Assembly: GCF_025446935.1 (NCBI RefSeq)
Contig: NZ_JAOEGN010000005.1
Span: 1-64,000 of the forward strand
Source of the DNA: Paracholeplasma vituli
GTDB lineage: Bacteria; Bacillota_I; Bacilli_A; Acholeplasmatales; UBA5453
Length of the DNA stretch: 64,000 nt
Reading direction: 5' to 3'
Shown: positions 1-8,845 of the stretch, in pieces
Numbering within the stretch: the stretch's first letter is position 1
Layout: each line of letters starts with the position of its first letter
Made by a program: the position numbers and the translations under genes
Notes under the pieces: model-generated
Seen by the model: only the letters and a program-made list of their open reading frames with translations
Databases searched by the model: none
What the model was told of the DNA's origin: nothing

Positions 1-1
1 C

Positions 2-52
2 TACAAAATGACTAAGAACGCTCCAATCGCCGACATGGCGGGAATGGACTAA
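2..52 (+). CDS. C-terminal tail of an unidentified protein (partial)
   Basis: An open frame from the window edge ends at the TAA at 50-52 and encodes a tail ending in APIADMAGMD. A good rho-independent terminator begins 11 bases later, so this is probably the genuine end of a plus-strand gene cut by the window edge. Sixteen residues are too few to name a family. Confidence 0.45.
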   Translation, partial: YKMTKNAPIADMAGMD

Positions 53-62
53 CAGTGACGAA

Positions 63-97
63 AACGCCCAACAGTGCAAACTGCTGGGCGTTCTTTT
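63..97 (+). terminator. Rho-independent terminator
   Basis: A G/C-rich hairpin (AACGCCCA near 63-70 pairing with TGGGCGTT near 85-92, the stem continuing inward) is followed by a T-rich run. It terminates the truncated plus-strand gene at 2-52. Confidence 0.8.
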
Positions 98-225
98 AAT
101 CTTAGGGTGTAGTTATTTGACGTTTACACTTATAGACTTGTTTTATTTAAAGAAAAAAGGGATTATCTCCCTATTTTCATATTCTTTAAAGTCGATACTA
201 TTGTATCAACACTGTCGTGCTAATA

Positions 226-318
226 TGGCGGAGAAAGGGGGATTTGAACCCCCGCGGCGACTTCTCGCCCTACTGGTTTTCGAGGCCAGACCCTTCAGCC
301 GGACTTGGGTATTTCTCC
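226..318 (-). tRNA. tRNA-Ser (anticodon CGA)
   Basis: On the minus strand the acceptor stem GGAGAAA (5' end at 318) pairs with TTTCTCC, followed by an encoded GCCA tail (226-229). The anticodon loop reads CTCGAAA, giving CGA, which decodes UCG. The long variable arm (AGGGCGAGAAGTCGCC region) and the GGTTCAAATCC T-loop are typical of a class II tRNA-Ser. Confidence 0.93.
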
Positions 319-365
319 AGCATTTTTAATTATAGCATATAATCATTATATTTCAATTCATAATC

Positions 366-395
366 AAAAGAATCCACCAAATTGTGGATTCTTTT
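366..395 (-). terminator. Terminator of the ABC-2 exporter operon
   Basis: AGAATCCAC (369-377) pairs with GTGGATTCT (384-392). On the minus strand the stem is followed by TTCTTTTG, and on the plus strand by a run of T, so it may work in both directions. It lies immediately after the stop codon of the permease gene at 397. Confidence 0.75.
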
Positions 396-396
396 T

Positions 397-1107
397 TTAG
401 ATTTGAACACGTTTTCGATACTTCCAAAATAACAGTCCGATGAATCCAAAATTAACAACAAACCCTAGTATATAATACAAAATCTCATTCAAAAAATAAT
501 CTCCGGGTATCATCGACATCGATACAATTCTCGCAACCCAAAATCCTGGAACCATCCCTAAGAAAACCTCAGTCCAATTAGTCAAAAATAGCGCCGCCAT
601 CGGAATCATAACGATGATTCCAGTGGATTTCATAAAGACAAACCCTTCCACTTTATTAGATACGAAAGCATTGATGAATAACGCAAGCATCGGTGCTTGT
701 AGAGAAGCGAGTAGTGAAATACCGACCATGTTCATAACTGAGGATTCAAATAACTTTGTAATGAAAACCAATAAAAAGGTTGAAATCACACCGAGTATAT
801 AACTCATCATGAGTATAATCCAAATATAGTCAGATACTTTAATTGGTGTAATCCGGAGTGAATACAAAACTTGGTCATCCTGATCATCAAGGAGTGTAAA
901 GCCTGTGATTGCTCCAAACATGAATGAAGTCATGATGACGAACATCAAAGCGACGATATTTGCGACTAAATCCCCCACTTCAGTTCTTAAGTATGGGATT
1001 AAGAAATAGGCGACAATCCCGATGATGATTGGATAAACCATAAAGAACGCATACATCTTATCTCTAAATATATTCTTTAGTTCATGCATCAATACACGTT
1101 TAAACAT
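397..1107 (-). CDS. ABC-2 type exporter permease, last gene of a three-gene operon
   Basis: This 236-residue protein is almost entirely hydrophobic, with about six membrane segments and a basic cytoplasmic tail (FWKYRKRVQI). The size and topology fit the membrane subunit of an ABC-2 exporter. It starts 2 bases after the stop of a second permease (1110-1847), which follows an ATPase (1837-2697). Two different half-size permeases with one ATPase suggest a heteromeric exporter, as in drug or bacteriocin-immunity transporters. The substrate cannot be read from the sequence. Confidence 0.85.
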   Translation of the reverse strand: MFKRVLMHELKNIFRDKMYAFFMVYPIIIGIVAYFLIPYLRTEVGDLVANIVALMFVIMTSFMFGAITGFTLLDDQDDQVLYSLRITPIKVSDYIWIILMMSYILGVISTFLLVFITKLFESSVMNMVGISLLASLQAPMLALFINAFVSNKVEGFVFMKSTGIIVMIPMAALFLTNWTEVFLGMVPGFWVARIVSMSMIPGDYFLNEILYYILGFVVNFGFIGLLFWKYRKRVQI

Positions 1108-1109
1108 GA

Positions 1110-1847
1110 CTAAATTCCTCCTTGCTTGATTGCGTAGGTTTTATAAGCTCTTTTTACATAACCAAAGTATAACGCAACCGTAAGGGAAATAAGTACCACA
1201 TAACTAACTAGAGTCGCTAGGACGAACTTACCTGTAAAACCGAATGTGATGAGTTCAATAGAGGCTTGTGCTGGTGTAATTAATAAGATATAACGCCACA
1301 CTTCGCCTTTAAAAGCCAAATCAAATTGATGCAATAAAGAAGGTATAGATAACAATATGATGAACATCATTACCCCAAGTAACATGGAGGTAAAGTCTTT
1401 AGAATGATATGAAAATACATAACCCAATAAACTGTGGAATACAAGGGATAGTATTATCCCAATAAGCATCCAAATAAAATGAACTTCTACTTCTTTAATA
1501 AAATAAAATACCAAAAGAATCAGTACACTAGAGAATAACAGATGGATTGTGTTCGCAATCACTTTGGACCAGATTTGTTCACCGGTAGAAATCGGTGTGA
1601 CTAATAATGTTGAGATGGTTTGTTCCGATTTTTCAAAAAACAAAATTGAACCGATAAAAATGATACTCATCATGGTGACTTCCATTTGAATAATGAGCGG
1701 TAATAGCCGACTTAATATATCCATATCATCAATGAAATATAAGGCTAATCCCCAAATCAGTGCGACTAAGAAAGAAACCAATGTCACACGGTATTTATTC
1801 AGTCTTAACAATTCACCTTGAATCAGATAAAGGATTTTAGGACCCAT
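1110..1847 (-). CDS. ABC-2 type exporter permease
   Basis: This is a 245-residue integral membrane protein with about six hydrophobic segments. An early segment contains the charged stretch FFEKSEQTISTLLVTPIS, a pattern common in ABC-2 permeases, where an amphipathic coupling region follows TM2. The start codon lies 10 bases inside the end of the upstream ATPase gene, so the two are translationally coupled. It is the likely partner of the permease at 397-1107. Substrate unknown. Confidence 0.85.
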   Translation of the reverse strand: MGPKILYLIQGELLRLNKYRVTLVSFLVALIWGLALYFIDDMDILSRLLPLIIQMEVTMMSIIFIGSILFFEKSEQTISTLLVTPISTGEQIWSKVIANTIHLLFSSVLILLVFYFIKEVEVHFIWMLIGIILSLVFHSLLGYVFSYHSKDFTSMLLGVMMFIILLSIPSLLHQFDLAFKGEVWRYILLITPAQASIELITFGFTGKFVLATLVSYVVLISLTVALYFGYVKRAYKTYAIKQGGI

Positions 1848-2697
1848 GATTCAACCCCACCCCTGTCACTTGAATGAAGATATCTTCAAGGGTTGTTTCG
1901 CCACTATGGATCGTTTCAACAGTTTTAGTTTGAATCAATTCTAAGAAATCTTTATTTTGACCAATCTCATCCATAGGGAACACTTTGTTCTTAGTTTGGT
2001 GGTCTTCTAAGTATTCTACTTTAATGGTGCGTTTACCATACTTAATCTTCAAGTTTCTTGGCGAATCGATCTCTTTGATTTCGCCTTCGACGATGAACGC
2101 AACTCGGTCGCACAGTTGATCAATATCGGCCATGATGTGTGAAGTAATAAAGACTGTCCCACCTTGATCTTTAAATACTTTGATTAAATCCTTTAAAATC
2201 TTCGCGTTCAGTGGGTCTAACCCATTGGTCGGTTCATCTAGAAAGAGCATCTTTGGGTCATTCAACATCGCTCTGACAAAATTTAACCTGATTTTCATGC
2301 CCTTAGAGAATTCTGAAACCCGTTTGTTTCGGTCTTCCCAAAGACCTACCTTTTTGAGTAAAGTATCGATATCGGTGTTACGCTTATATAACTTCTTGAA
2401 GAACTCGATGTTTTCCATCGCTGTTAATTTTGAAAAATGAATCGGCATTTCAAAAGACACCCCAATGTCTTCAAAAAAGCGTTGATCCCAATCTAAAAGC
2501 GATTTGCCATCATATAGGATTTGGCCTTGATAGCGGTCTAAAAGTTTAATCAGGATCTTCTGTGTCGTACTTTTACCCGCACCAGATGGACCAAGAAACC
2601 CAAAAATCTCCCCTTTTTTTATCTCAAAAGATATTCCCTTTAGGGTGGGTTCTGAGTTTTTAGGATACGTGAATACAAGGTCTTTTACTTGAAACAT
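1837..2697 (-). CDS. ABC exporter ATP-binding subunit
   Basis: This 286-residue nucleotide-binding protein has a Walker A motif GPSGAGKST (about residues 36-44), a degenerate signature SEFSKGMKIR, a Walker B MLFLDEPTNGLDP and the switch His in TSHIMAD. The roughly 80-residue C-terminal extension is typical of ABC-2 exporter ATPases (CcmA-like). It is the first gene of the operon and overlaps the next permease. A ribosome-binding site (AAAGGA) lies upstream of the ATG at 2697. It energises the two permeases downstream; the cargo is not identifiable. Confidence 0.92.
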   Translation of the reverse strand: MFQVKDLVFTYPKNSEPTLKGISFEIKKGEIFGFLGPSGAGKSTTQKILIKLLDRYQGQILYDGKSLLDWDQRFFEDIGVSFEMPIHFSKLTAMENIEFFKKLYKRNTDIDTLLKKVGLWEDRNKRVSEFSKGMKIRLNFVRAMLNDPKMLFLDEPTNGLDPLNAKILKDLIKVFKDQGGTVFITSHIMADIDQLCDRVAFIVEGEIKEIDSPRNLKIKYGKRTIKVEYLEDHQTKNKVFPMDEIGQNKDFLELIQTKTVETIHSGETTLEDIFIQVTGVGLNHGS

Positions 2698-2757
2698 ACA
2701 GATCAGTCCTTTCGGTTGATACTCACTTATATTTTACATTAAGAACGACAAAAAAAG

Positions 2758-2779
2758 AAAAAAACACAAACGAATTGTG
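2758..2779 (-). terminator. Terminator of the hydrogenase/ABC operon
   Basis: On the minus strand a short hairpin (CACAA/TTGTG, 765-769 and 775-779 of the 2700s) directly after the permease stop is followed by a long T-run interrupted by one C. It is a strong U-tract with a weak stem, placed where an 8.3-kb operon should end. Confidence 0.65.
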
Positions 2780-3511
2780 CTATTTATTTTGAATAGAGTG
2801 GTTCCACCGCTTAATTTGTGATTCTATCAAAAAAGTTGAAACAACCAATAAAATGGTAATCGCGAAGATTTGATCATAGGCCAGATTGGTTCTTGCTTGA
2901 TAGAGCAACCGTCCAATACCGTTACGATACTGTGTGATGAATTCTGCCATCACAATGACTTTTAGACCTAAACCAAGTGATTGTAATAACCCAAGAATTA
3001 AATAAGGTTGAATCATCGGCCAGTATAGGTATTTAACCCCTTGATAAAAGCTCCCCTTTTCGAGTCGATAGACATCGATATAGCTAGAATCTATCGCTTG
3101 TAAACCACTGAAAATCGCTTGATATAATAACGGAAATACCATTAAAAATGTGATTGCGTAGGTTGCTAAACTAAAATGAATCAATACATAGATGACTAGA
3201 ATAACAGATACAAGTGGAATGGTTTTTAATAAAACAATATAGGGCTCTATAAACGCTTCAATGTGTTTATATTGATAACTTAAATAGGTCATAATAAACG
3301 CTAATAGGAGCGAGATGCCGATACTGATGCCAAGGCGCACAAAAGTGTGCGCGATTGCGAGTAGGGCATCCCTGCTGCCGAAAAGCCTCATTAGGGCTAG
3401 GAAAGTATCTTCAATGCTTGGCATTAAAAGTGGGTGGTCGACCACAAGATAGACCACATACCAAACCATGAGGATCGATAAAATTGAAGAGTAAGTCATC
3501 CATTTTCGCAT
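2780..3511 (-). CDS. NitT/TauT-type ABC transporter permease
   Basis: This 243-residue protein has about six membrane helices and the binding-protein-dependent permease fold. The segment SLGLGLKVIVMAEFI is the cytoplasmic EAA-like coupling loop of the SsuC/TauC/ThiX group. The gene follows its binding-protein gene by 3 bases, and both follow hydA in the hydrogenase operon. No matching ATPase is present in the window: the ATPase at 1837 belongs to an exporter. It therefore must borrow an ATPase encoded elsewhere or be incomplete. The substrate could be an anion, a pyrimidine precursor or a metal-related compound; the sequence does not decide. Confidence 0.82.
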   Translation of the reverse strand: MRKWMTYSSILSILMVWYVVYLVVDHPLLMPSIEDTFLALMRLFGSRDALLAIAHTFVRLGISIGISLLLAFIMTYLSYQYKHIEAFIEPYIVLLKTIPLVSVILVIYVLIHFSLATYAITFLMVFPLLYQAIFSGLQAIDSSYIDVYRLEKGSFYQGVKYLYWPMIQPYLILGLLQSLGLGLKVIVMAEFITQYRNGIGRLLYQARTNLAYDQIFAITILLVVSTFLIESQIKRWNHSIQNK

Positions 3512-3514
3512 AAA

Positions 3515-4411
3515 TTACCTATAAAATGAATCGTCTGGAAGTTTTCCTATAAACGCTTGATTAAAAGCGTAAATGCGTTCAAAAAGGTCAATAAGTGCTG
3601 CTTTGGATGCGTACGCATCCTTAAATTCGATGTGTGAGTTTGTGATTGCTTGTTGATAAATGGATTCCGGTAACTCGATACCGACCGTTTTCAGTTGTGT
3701 ATACGCATCAGTACTCGTCTTAATTTGTTGAATCGAGGACGTTAAATCACGAATGAGTTTTAATCTCTTTTCACTCGATACGTTTTTGAGGACAAATACA
3801 CCGGCTTGAGGAAAACCATCCATTTGTGTGATTTCTTGATAGTGGACTTGTAAATCCACTTTATGAACAACCTGTTTCGTCTCGAGGATACTTAGACTGG
3901 GTTCTGCTATTAAATAAACCTTGGAGGAATCTAATAAATAAGCGCTTGTGATCGCGGCGACAGAATCCAAATACGTAATATCGTACTCGATTTGATACTG
4001 ATTGAAGATAAATTGAATCAAGAAATCCGGAATTTGGTTTTCCCCAAACGCAGTGACTTCTAAACGATTTATGGTCGATAAATCGATAGATGTCTCACTG
4101 ATTAAATAATAGTTACCCCAGGTGATGACCCCGACTAACGGATAATTAGGTTTCGCATTATAGAGTTTGGCACCTAAATTGACTGGTGCGATGATGACAT
4201 CGTATCCAATGTCATTAAACGCTGCAGTTAATGCCTCTGATCCACTCACGACTGTCGTTTTATACTCTGAGTTGGTTTGAAGATAACTGGTTGCGTAGGC
4301 AGGTCCACCCGTTGGAATGAGTATTTCAAGGGTGTCTTTACGACATCCACTGAGGCTAAATAATAGGGTAATTAAGAGGCCTAATAAGCCTTTTTTACTC
4401 AATTTGAGCAT
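3515..4411 (-). CDS. NMT1/THI5-like substrate-binding lipoprotein
   Basis: I choose the ATG at 4411, which gives a clean lipoprotein signal peptide ending in the lipobox LSGC with the acylated Cys near residue 23. The longer frame back to 4474 would put 21 charged residues in front of it. The body resembles the periplasmic-binding proteins of the NitT/TauT and HMP-precursor class (IPTGGPAYATSY near the N-terminus, FGENQIPDFLIQFIF hinge region). The start lies 17 bases inside the end of hydA, so translation is coupled to the hydrogenase. Ligand unknown. Confidence 0.8.
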   Translation of the reverse strand: MLKLSKKGLLGLLITLLFSLSGCRKDTLEILIPTGGPAYATSYLQTNSEYKTTVVSGSEALTAAFNDIGYDVIIAPVNLGAKLYNAKPNYPLVGVITWGNYYLISETSIDLSTINRLEVTAFGENQIPDFLIQFIFNQYQIEYDITYLDSVAAITSAYLLDSSKVYLIAEPSLSILETKQVVHKVDLQVHYQEITQMDGFPQAGVFVLKNVSSEKRLKLIRDLTSSIQQIKTSTDAYTQLKTVGIELPESIYQQAITNSHIEFKDAYASKAALIDLFERIYAFNQAFIGKLPDDSFYR

Positions 4412-6155
4412 ATGGGCTTCTCTTTTTATAAGTGGTATGTAAGAGCTCATGAGACTTCTTCGAATGGGGTTCACCTAAGAAGTTTTGATAGAGTTCTAAT
4501 ACGAACGGATTTTGATGACTCTTGCGTAAGTGTTGTTTTTCATCGATCTTATATAGTACACTCGCTCTTAACGATCTTACATCGTATTTTTCTTGGTCTT
4601 TCGCGGTCACTACAGGTTGTCCGCCACCATTGATACAACCCCCTGTACAACCCATAAATTCCACGAAATGGTATTGTTTATCGGTAGTTTTTAAGTGTTC
4701 AAGGAATGCTTTCGATGCGGCTCCACCATGGACGACAGCAACATTAATTTCTTTACCTTGAAGGGTATAGGTCGCCTCTTTAACATCCTGGGTCCCACGC
4801 ATTTCTAAGAAATCGATTGGAGTTTCTTTATTCTCTAATATTTCTGAGACTGTTCGAAGCGCCGCTTCCATAACCCCACCAGTCGCACCAAAGATAGCAC
4901 CGGCTCCGGTGTAGGTTGCCAACATCCCAAATGGTTTCGAATCTTCAAGATTCCTAAAATCAATCCCACGTCGTTTAATGAGTCTTGCGAATTCTCGAGT
5001 CGTTAAGACGTAATCGACATCTAGATTTCCATCTCGACCCATACCCTCTCTACGTGCTTCTGCTTTTTTAGCGATACAAGGCATAATCGATATTGAAACG
5101 ATATCTTTGGGGTCAAACCCCATTTTATCTGCATAATACGTTTTGATGAGTGCACCAGCCATTTGTTGAGGGCTCTTACAACTCGATAAATTGGGTATAA
5201 ATTCTGGGTAGTACAGTTCAACTAGGTTAATCCAACCGGGTGAACAGGATGTAAACATTGGAAATGGACCATCGTGTTCTAAACGATGAATAAATTCAGT
5301 ACCTTCTTCTAATATCGTTAAATCGGCTGTGAAATTGGTGTCCATGATTTCATCGACACCCAGTTCTTTAAGCGCATGGAACATTTTACCTTCAACATCC
5401 GTACCAATCGGATAACCAAAGGCTTCTCCTAAGGCCGCTCTGACTGCAGGTGCAACTTGAACAACAACTTTTTTCTTAGGGTCTCTTAAAACGCGTTCAA
5501 CCGCTTTGATATCGTCTTTTTCACGTAAAGCCCCTGTTGGGCAGGCCCCAATACATTTCCCACAGTAAATACAACCAGCATCGTCTAAACTATGAAATAA
5601 TGCGGGACCTACATAGGTTTTATTTCCACGATTATTAAAGTTTAAAACCGATAATCCCGATTGTTTTTCACAAACTGAGACACAACGGCCACATAGAATA
5701 CATTTACTGCTATCGATAATCATGACACCGTTGTCATCTTGATAATAGTAATTATCTTCATCAAACATACCGTAAAGTTGTGAGAACTCATTATCGATGG
5801 AGTATTTTCGAAGTAAGTCTAGAAATTCACAGTTATCTTCTCGTGAACATTTGAAACATTCAAAATGGTGACGGTGGGTCAAAAGTTCTAGATTCATGCT
5901 CACCGTATCGTAAACGTCTTGGTCATCGGTAAGGATGTTCATTCCTTCTGTGACTAAAGTCTTACACGCTGGTTTTAAATTCTTTTGACCTTCGATTTTA
6001 ACACTACATACTCGACAATTCGCTTCTTCGTGAACGTCTTTTAAGAAGCAAAGACGTGGAATGAAGACATTGTTTTTGGTTGCAGCTTCTAAGATGGTTT
6101 GGTCGCTATCGACCGTATATGGTAGCCCATTGATGGTGATATGTACAGGTTTCAT
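4395..6155 (-). CDS. hydA: [FeFe] hydrogenase catalytic subunit
   Basis: At 586 residues this is a full-length modular [FeFe] hydrogenase of the HndD/HydA type. The sequence shows an N-terminal [2Fe-2S] domain (C36, C47, C50, C64), the His-ligated [4Fe-4S] motif (H96, C100, C103, C109), two ferredoxin clusters (C152-C162 and C195-C205) and the H-cluster ligands in TSCSPGW (C304), MPC (C360) and MGCTGGC (C503, C507). All key cysteines are present, so it should be active if the HydEFG maturases exist elsewhere; they are not in this window. It overlaps the NuoF-like gene by 4 bases. It reduces protons to H2 with electrons from NAD(P)H and probably reduced ferredoxin. Confidence 0.96.
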   Translation of the reverse strand: MKPVHITINGLPYTVDSDQTILEAATKNNVFIPRLCFLKDVHEEANCRVCSVKIEGQKNLKPACKTLVTEGMNILTDDQDVYDTVSMNLELLTHRHHFECFKCSREDNCEFLDLLRKYSIDNEFSQLYGMFDEDNYYYQDDNGVMIIDSSKCILCGRCVSVCEKQSGLSVLNFNNRGNKTYVGPALFHSLDDAGCIYCGKCIGACPTGALREKDDIKAVERVLRDPKKKVVVQVAPAVRAALGEAFGYPIGTDVEGKMFHALKELGVDEIMDTNFTADLTILEEGTEFIHRLEHDGPFPMFTSCSPGWINLVELYYPEFIPNLSSCKSPQQMAGALIKTYYADKMGFDPKDIVSISIMPCIAKKAEARREGMGRDGNLDVDYVLTTREFARLIKRRGIDFRNLEDSKPFGMLATYTGAGAIFGATGGVMEAALRTVSEILENKETPIDFLEMRGTQDVKEATYTLQGKEINVAVVHGGAASKAFLEHLKTTDKQYHFVEFMGCTGGCINGGGQPVVTAKDQEKYDVRSLRASVLYKIDEKQHLRKSHQNPFVLELYQNFLGEPHSKKSHELLHTTYKKRSPYAQIE

Positions 6156-7963
6156 AGGGATACTCCTTGGTGTAATGGTTCAGAGGTGATGGCACCGACA
6201 GGACAAGCTTTCTTACAAGCACCACACTTAATACAAATTTCTTGGTCCAAAATGTGAACTTGTTTTGGCCATCCTGAGATGGCGTTCACTGGACAGTTCT
6301 TCGCACATTTTGTACATCCGATACAGTTATCGTGGATGACGAAGTGTGTAAGGTTTCGACACACCCCAGCTGGACACGTTTTATCGGTCACGTGGGCAAT
6401 GTATTCTTCTCTAAAGTGCTTGATCGTAGATAACACTGGATTCGGAGCCGTTTGTCCAAGACCACAAAGTGAGGTTTTCTTAATCATTTCTCCCAGACGT
6501 TCGAGTTCATCGATGTCTTCGAGTGTACCTTCTCCTTCACAAATCTTATTGAGGATATCAAGCATTTGCTTAGTACCTTCACGACATGGCGTACATTTTC
6601 CACAGGATTCATCCACAGTAAAGTCTAAATAGAATCTGGCTACGTCGACCATACAGTTGTCTTCATCCATGATAATCATTCCACCTGACCCCATCATTGA
6701 ACCTAAGGCCGTTAAGTTATCAAAATCAATCGGGGTATCTAAATCTTTTTCGGTTATGCAACCACCGGAAGGTCCTCCGGTTTGAATCGCTTTAAATTTG
6801 CGTTTACCGGGAATACCGCCACCAATATCGTAGACAACTTCACGTAGCGTAGTTCCCATTGGAACTTCTACTAAACCGGTATTATTGATTTTGCCACCTA
6901 ATGCGAATACTTTCGTCCCTGGTGATTTCGCGGTACCAATCGATCTAAAGTAATTCGAACCCCGTAAGAAAATAATCGGGATATTCGCTAAGGTTTCGAC
7001 GTTATTGACGTTGGTTGGTTTACCCCAAAGACCTTTAACGGCAGGAAATGGCGGTTTTAATACCGGCATCCCGCGGTAGCCTTCGATGGATTTAATGAGT
7101 GCGGTTTCTTCACCGCACACAAACGCACCAGCCCCGAGTCTAATGTCAATATTAAAACAGAAGTCAGTACCTAATATATATTCACCTAACAAGCCATATT
7201 CACGGGCTTGTTCAATCGCGTTTTGAAGTCTTTCTACCGCGACTGGGTATTCTGCTCTGACATAGATATAACCTTGTTTTGAACCAATCGCGTAACCACA
7301 AATGGCCATCGCTTCCAAAACGGAATGAGGGTCACCTTCGAGAATCGCACGGTCCATAAAGGCACCGGGGTCGCCCTCATCGGCGTTACAAATAACGTAT
7401 TTGATGTCGCTTTGAGAACTTCTCGCAAACTGCCATTTCATCCCCGTTGGGAATCCACCGCCGCCACGACCTTTTAAGCCTGAGGCGATGACTTCATCAA
7501 TGACACCTTCAGGAGTCATTTCAGTTAGCACTTTACCTAAACCTAAATAGCCATCTTTCGCAATATACTCATTGATATCCAGCGGATTGATTTGACCACA
7601 ATTTCTAAGAGCGATGCGGCGTTGTTTCGCGTAAAATTTGAGTTGGCTCATTTGTTTAATCTTGGTTTTAGCAATCGGGTCGTTAACCATGAGGCGTTGT
7701 ATTGGACGACCTTTTAAGAGGTGTTCTTCACAAATGGCTCTGACATCGGATACCGTAACGTGTGAATAGAATGTTTCATCGGGATAGACTACAATGACCG
7801 GTCCTTTTTCGCATAGACCAAAACAACCGGTCAAAACAAGCCCGACTTCGGATTTAATGCCCAACAATGTGAGTTCATTTTCAAAGGCTTTCTTAATCTC
7901 TTTTGAGTGTGAACTCATGCACCCTGTACCCCCACAGATGAGGACTTGAATACGTTCTAACAT
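6152..7963 (-). CDS. hydB: NuoF-like NAD(P)/FMN subunit of the hydrogenase
   Basis: This 603-residue diaphorase subunit corresponds to HydB of bifurcating hydrogenases and HndC of Desulfovibrio. In order it has an N-terminal thioredoxin-like [2Fe-2S] domain (CGGTGC and CFGLC), the NADH/FMN-binding core with GRGGGGFPTGMKW and CNADEGDPGAF, the NuoF [4Fe-4S] motif ESCGKCTPC, and a C-terminal 2[4Fe-4S] ferredoxin (CIGCTKCAKNCP and CIKCGACKKACP). It exchanges electrons between NAD(P)H, FMN and HydA. The extra C-terminal ferredoxin is the feature that distinguishes hydrogenase-linked NuoF from respiratory complex I. Confidence 0.95.
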   Translation of the reverse strand: MLERIQVLICGGTGCMSSHSKEIKKAFENELTLLGIKSEVGLVLTGCFGLCEKGPVIVVYPDETFYSHVTVSDVRAICEEHLLKGRPIQRLMVNDPIAKTKIKQMSQLKFYAKQRRIALRNCGQINPLDINEYIAKDGYLGLGKVLTEMTPEGVIDEVIASGLKGRGGGGFPTGMKWQFARSSQSDIKYVICNADEGDPGAFMDRAILEGDPHSVLEAMAICGYAIGSKQGYIYVRAEYPVAVERLQNAIEQAREYGLLGEYILGTDFCFNIDIRLGAGAFVCGEETALIKSIEGYRGMPVLKPPFPAVKGLWGKPTNVNNVETLANIPIIFLRGSNYFRSIGTAKSPGTKVFALGGKINNTGLVEVPMGTTLREVVYDIGGGIPGKRKFKAIQTGGPSGGCITEKDLDTPIDFDNLTALGSMMGSGGMIIMDEDNCMVDVARFYLDFTVDESCGKCTPCREGTKQMLDILNKICEGEGTLEDIDELERLGEMIKKTSLCGLGQTAPNPVLSTIKHFREEYIAHVTDKTCPAGVCRNLTHFVIHDNCIGCTKCAKNCPVNAISGWPKQVHILDQEICIKCGACKKACPVGAITSEPLHQGVSL

Positions 7964-7965
7964 GG

Positions 7966-8337
7966 TTATTTGTCCTTTCTCTCTGAGAGTAAATACTTCG
8001 TTATGGGTTGATGGTTAACGATATGACGTTCCACAATTTGTCTAACCATCGGAATCGTCAAAGCACAGTAAATATAGGACTGTCCGGATTCATCAATGAT
8101 TTCTGCCATCGGTTCATACGCACATTCACCCATGCACCCAACTTGGGTCACAGTGACATTCTTTAAATCGTGAAACTCACATTGTTCCAAAAATGCGTTG
8201 AGAATGGGTCTAGCACCTGAAGCAATCCCACAGGTCCCCATCCCTACTTGCACGCGAAAACCATCTTTTTGATAACGCATCGTCATCTTTTTTAAGGATT
8301 CATCACGGAGTTTCTTTAATTCATCTAGTGTTTTCAT
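7966..8337 (-). CDS. hndB: Thioredoxin-like [2Fe-2S] ferredoxin subunit (HndB type)
   Basis: This 123-residue protein matches the HndB-like small ferredoxins of NADP-reducing hydrogenases. The motif GTCGIASGAR (C36) and the later VGCMGEC (C68, C72) lie in a thioredoxin-like fold of the usual size. It is placed 2 bases before the NuoF-like gene and overlaps the end of the HATPase gene by 17 bases. Its role is to relay electrons within the hydrogenase complex. With the NuoE-, NuoF- and HydA-like genes it completes a four-subunit Hnd-type set. Confidence 0.88.
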   Translation of the reverse strand: MKTLDELKKLRDESLKKMTMRYQKDGFRVQVGMGTCGIASGARPILNAFLEQCEFHDLKNVTVTQVGCMGECAYEPMAEIIDESGQSYIYCALTIPMVRQIVERHIVNHQPITKYLLSERKDK

Positions 8338-8845
8338 TAGCCACCTCTATTAATTTGTTCTTAACGATTTCGTATAATTGGTTGCGACGCTTGAATGTCT
8401 TGGGTAGTGAATCCAAACCAAGTTCATCCAAATCAACACAAATTGTATTAAAGATAAACGTAAAATGCTTTATATCTTGATGCATGTAGATATCTGAAAC
8501 CAATTCAGCTAAATCACCCATTTCAGGGAAATCAATGTGTTTCGAGTTAAAACCTAAAAAGAGGGTTGTCCCGATATTTTGTTTAGATTCGATTTTAAAA
8601 TAGCCATCGGTTTGTTTCGTTAAATCGTGGATTAGGGAAAGGCCTAATCCCACTTTTCGAGTGGTTCTAGAGGTGTAGGTGAAAGATTCTACTCGTTTTA
8701 AGGTAGCTTCATCCATACCGATACCATCATCTTTAATCAAGACCTCTAATAGGGGTCCTTCACTAATCGTGAGTTCAATATGCTTTGATTTGGCTTGTAT
8801 TGAATTTTGAATGAGGTCATAGATATAATCGGTTAATCTAATCAT
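8321..8845 (-). CDS. Small HATPase_c ATP-binding protein, hydrogenase-associated
   Basis: The protein (174 residues from the ATG at 8845; a TTG at 8851 is a weaker start) consists mainly of a histidine-kinase-like ATP-binding domain. The N box is DLIQNSIQAKS, the G1 box is DDGIGMDEA and the G2-like segment is VGLGLSL. There is no dimerisation/phosphoacceptor domain and no membrane segment, so it is not a normal sensor kinase. Proteins like this recur beside NuoE/NuoF/HydA genes in Clostridia and Thermotogae, presumably sensing or controlling hydrogenase expression. That role is inferred only from genomic association. It overlaps the PHP gene by 8 bases. Confidence 0.8.
   Translation of the reverse strand: MIRLTDYIYDLIQNSIQAKSKHIELTISEGPLLEVLIKDDGIGMDEATLKRVESFTYTSRTTRKVGLGLSLIHDLTKQTDGYFKIESKQNIGTTLFLGFNSKHIDFPEMGDLAELVSDIYMHQDIKHFTFIFNTICVDLDELGLDSLPKTFKRRNQLYEIVKNKLIEVANENTR

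Noticed and set aside
117-329. Open frame of 70 codons on the plus strand
   Set aside because: It runs antisense through tRNA-Ser and has no ribosome-binding site.
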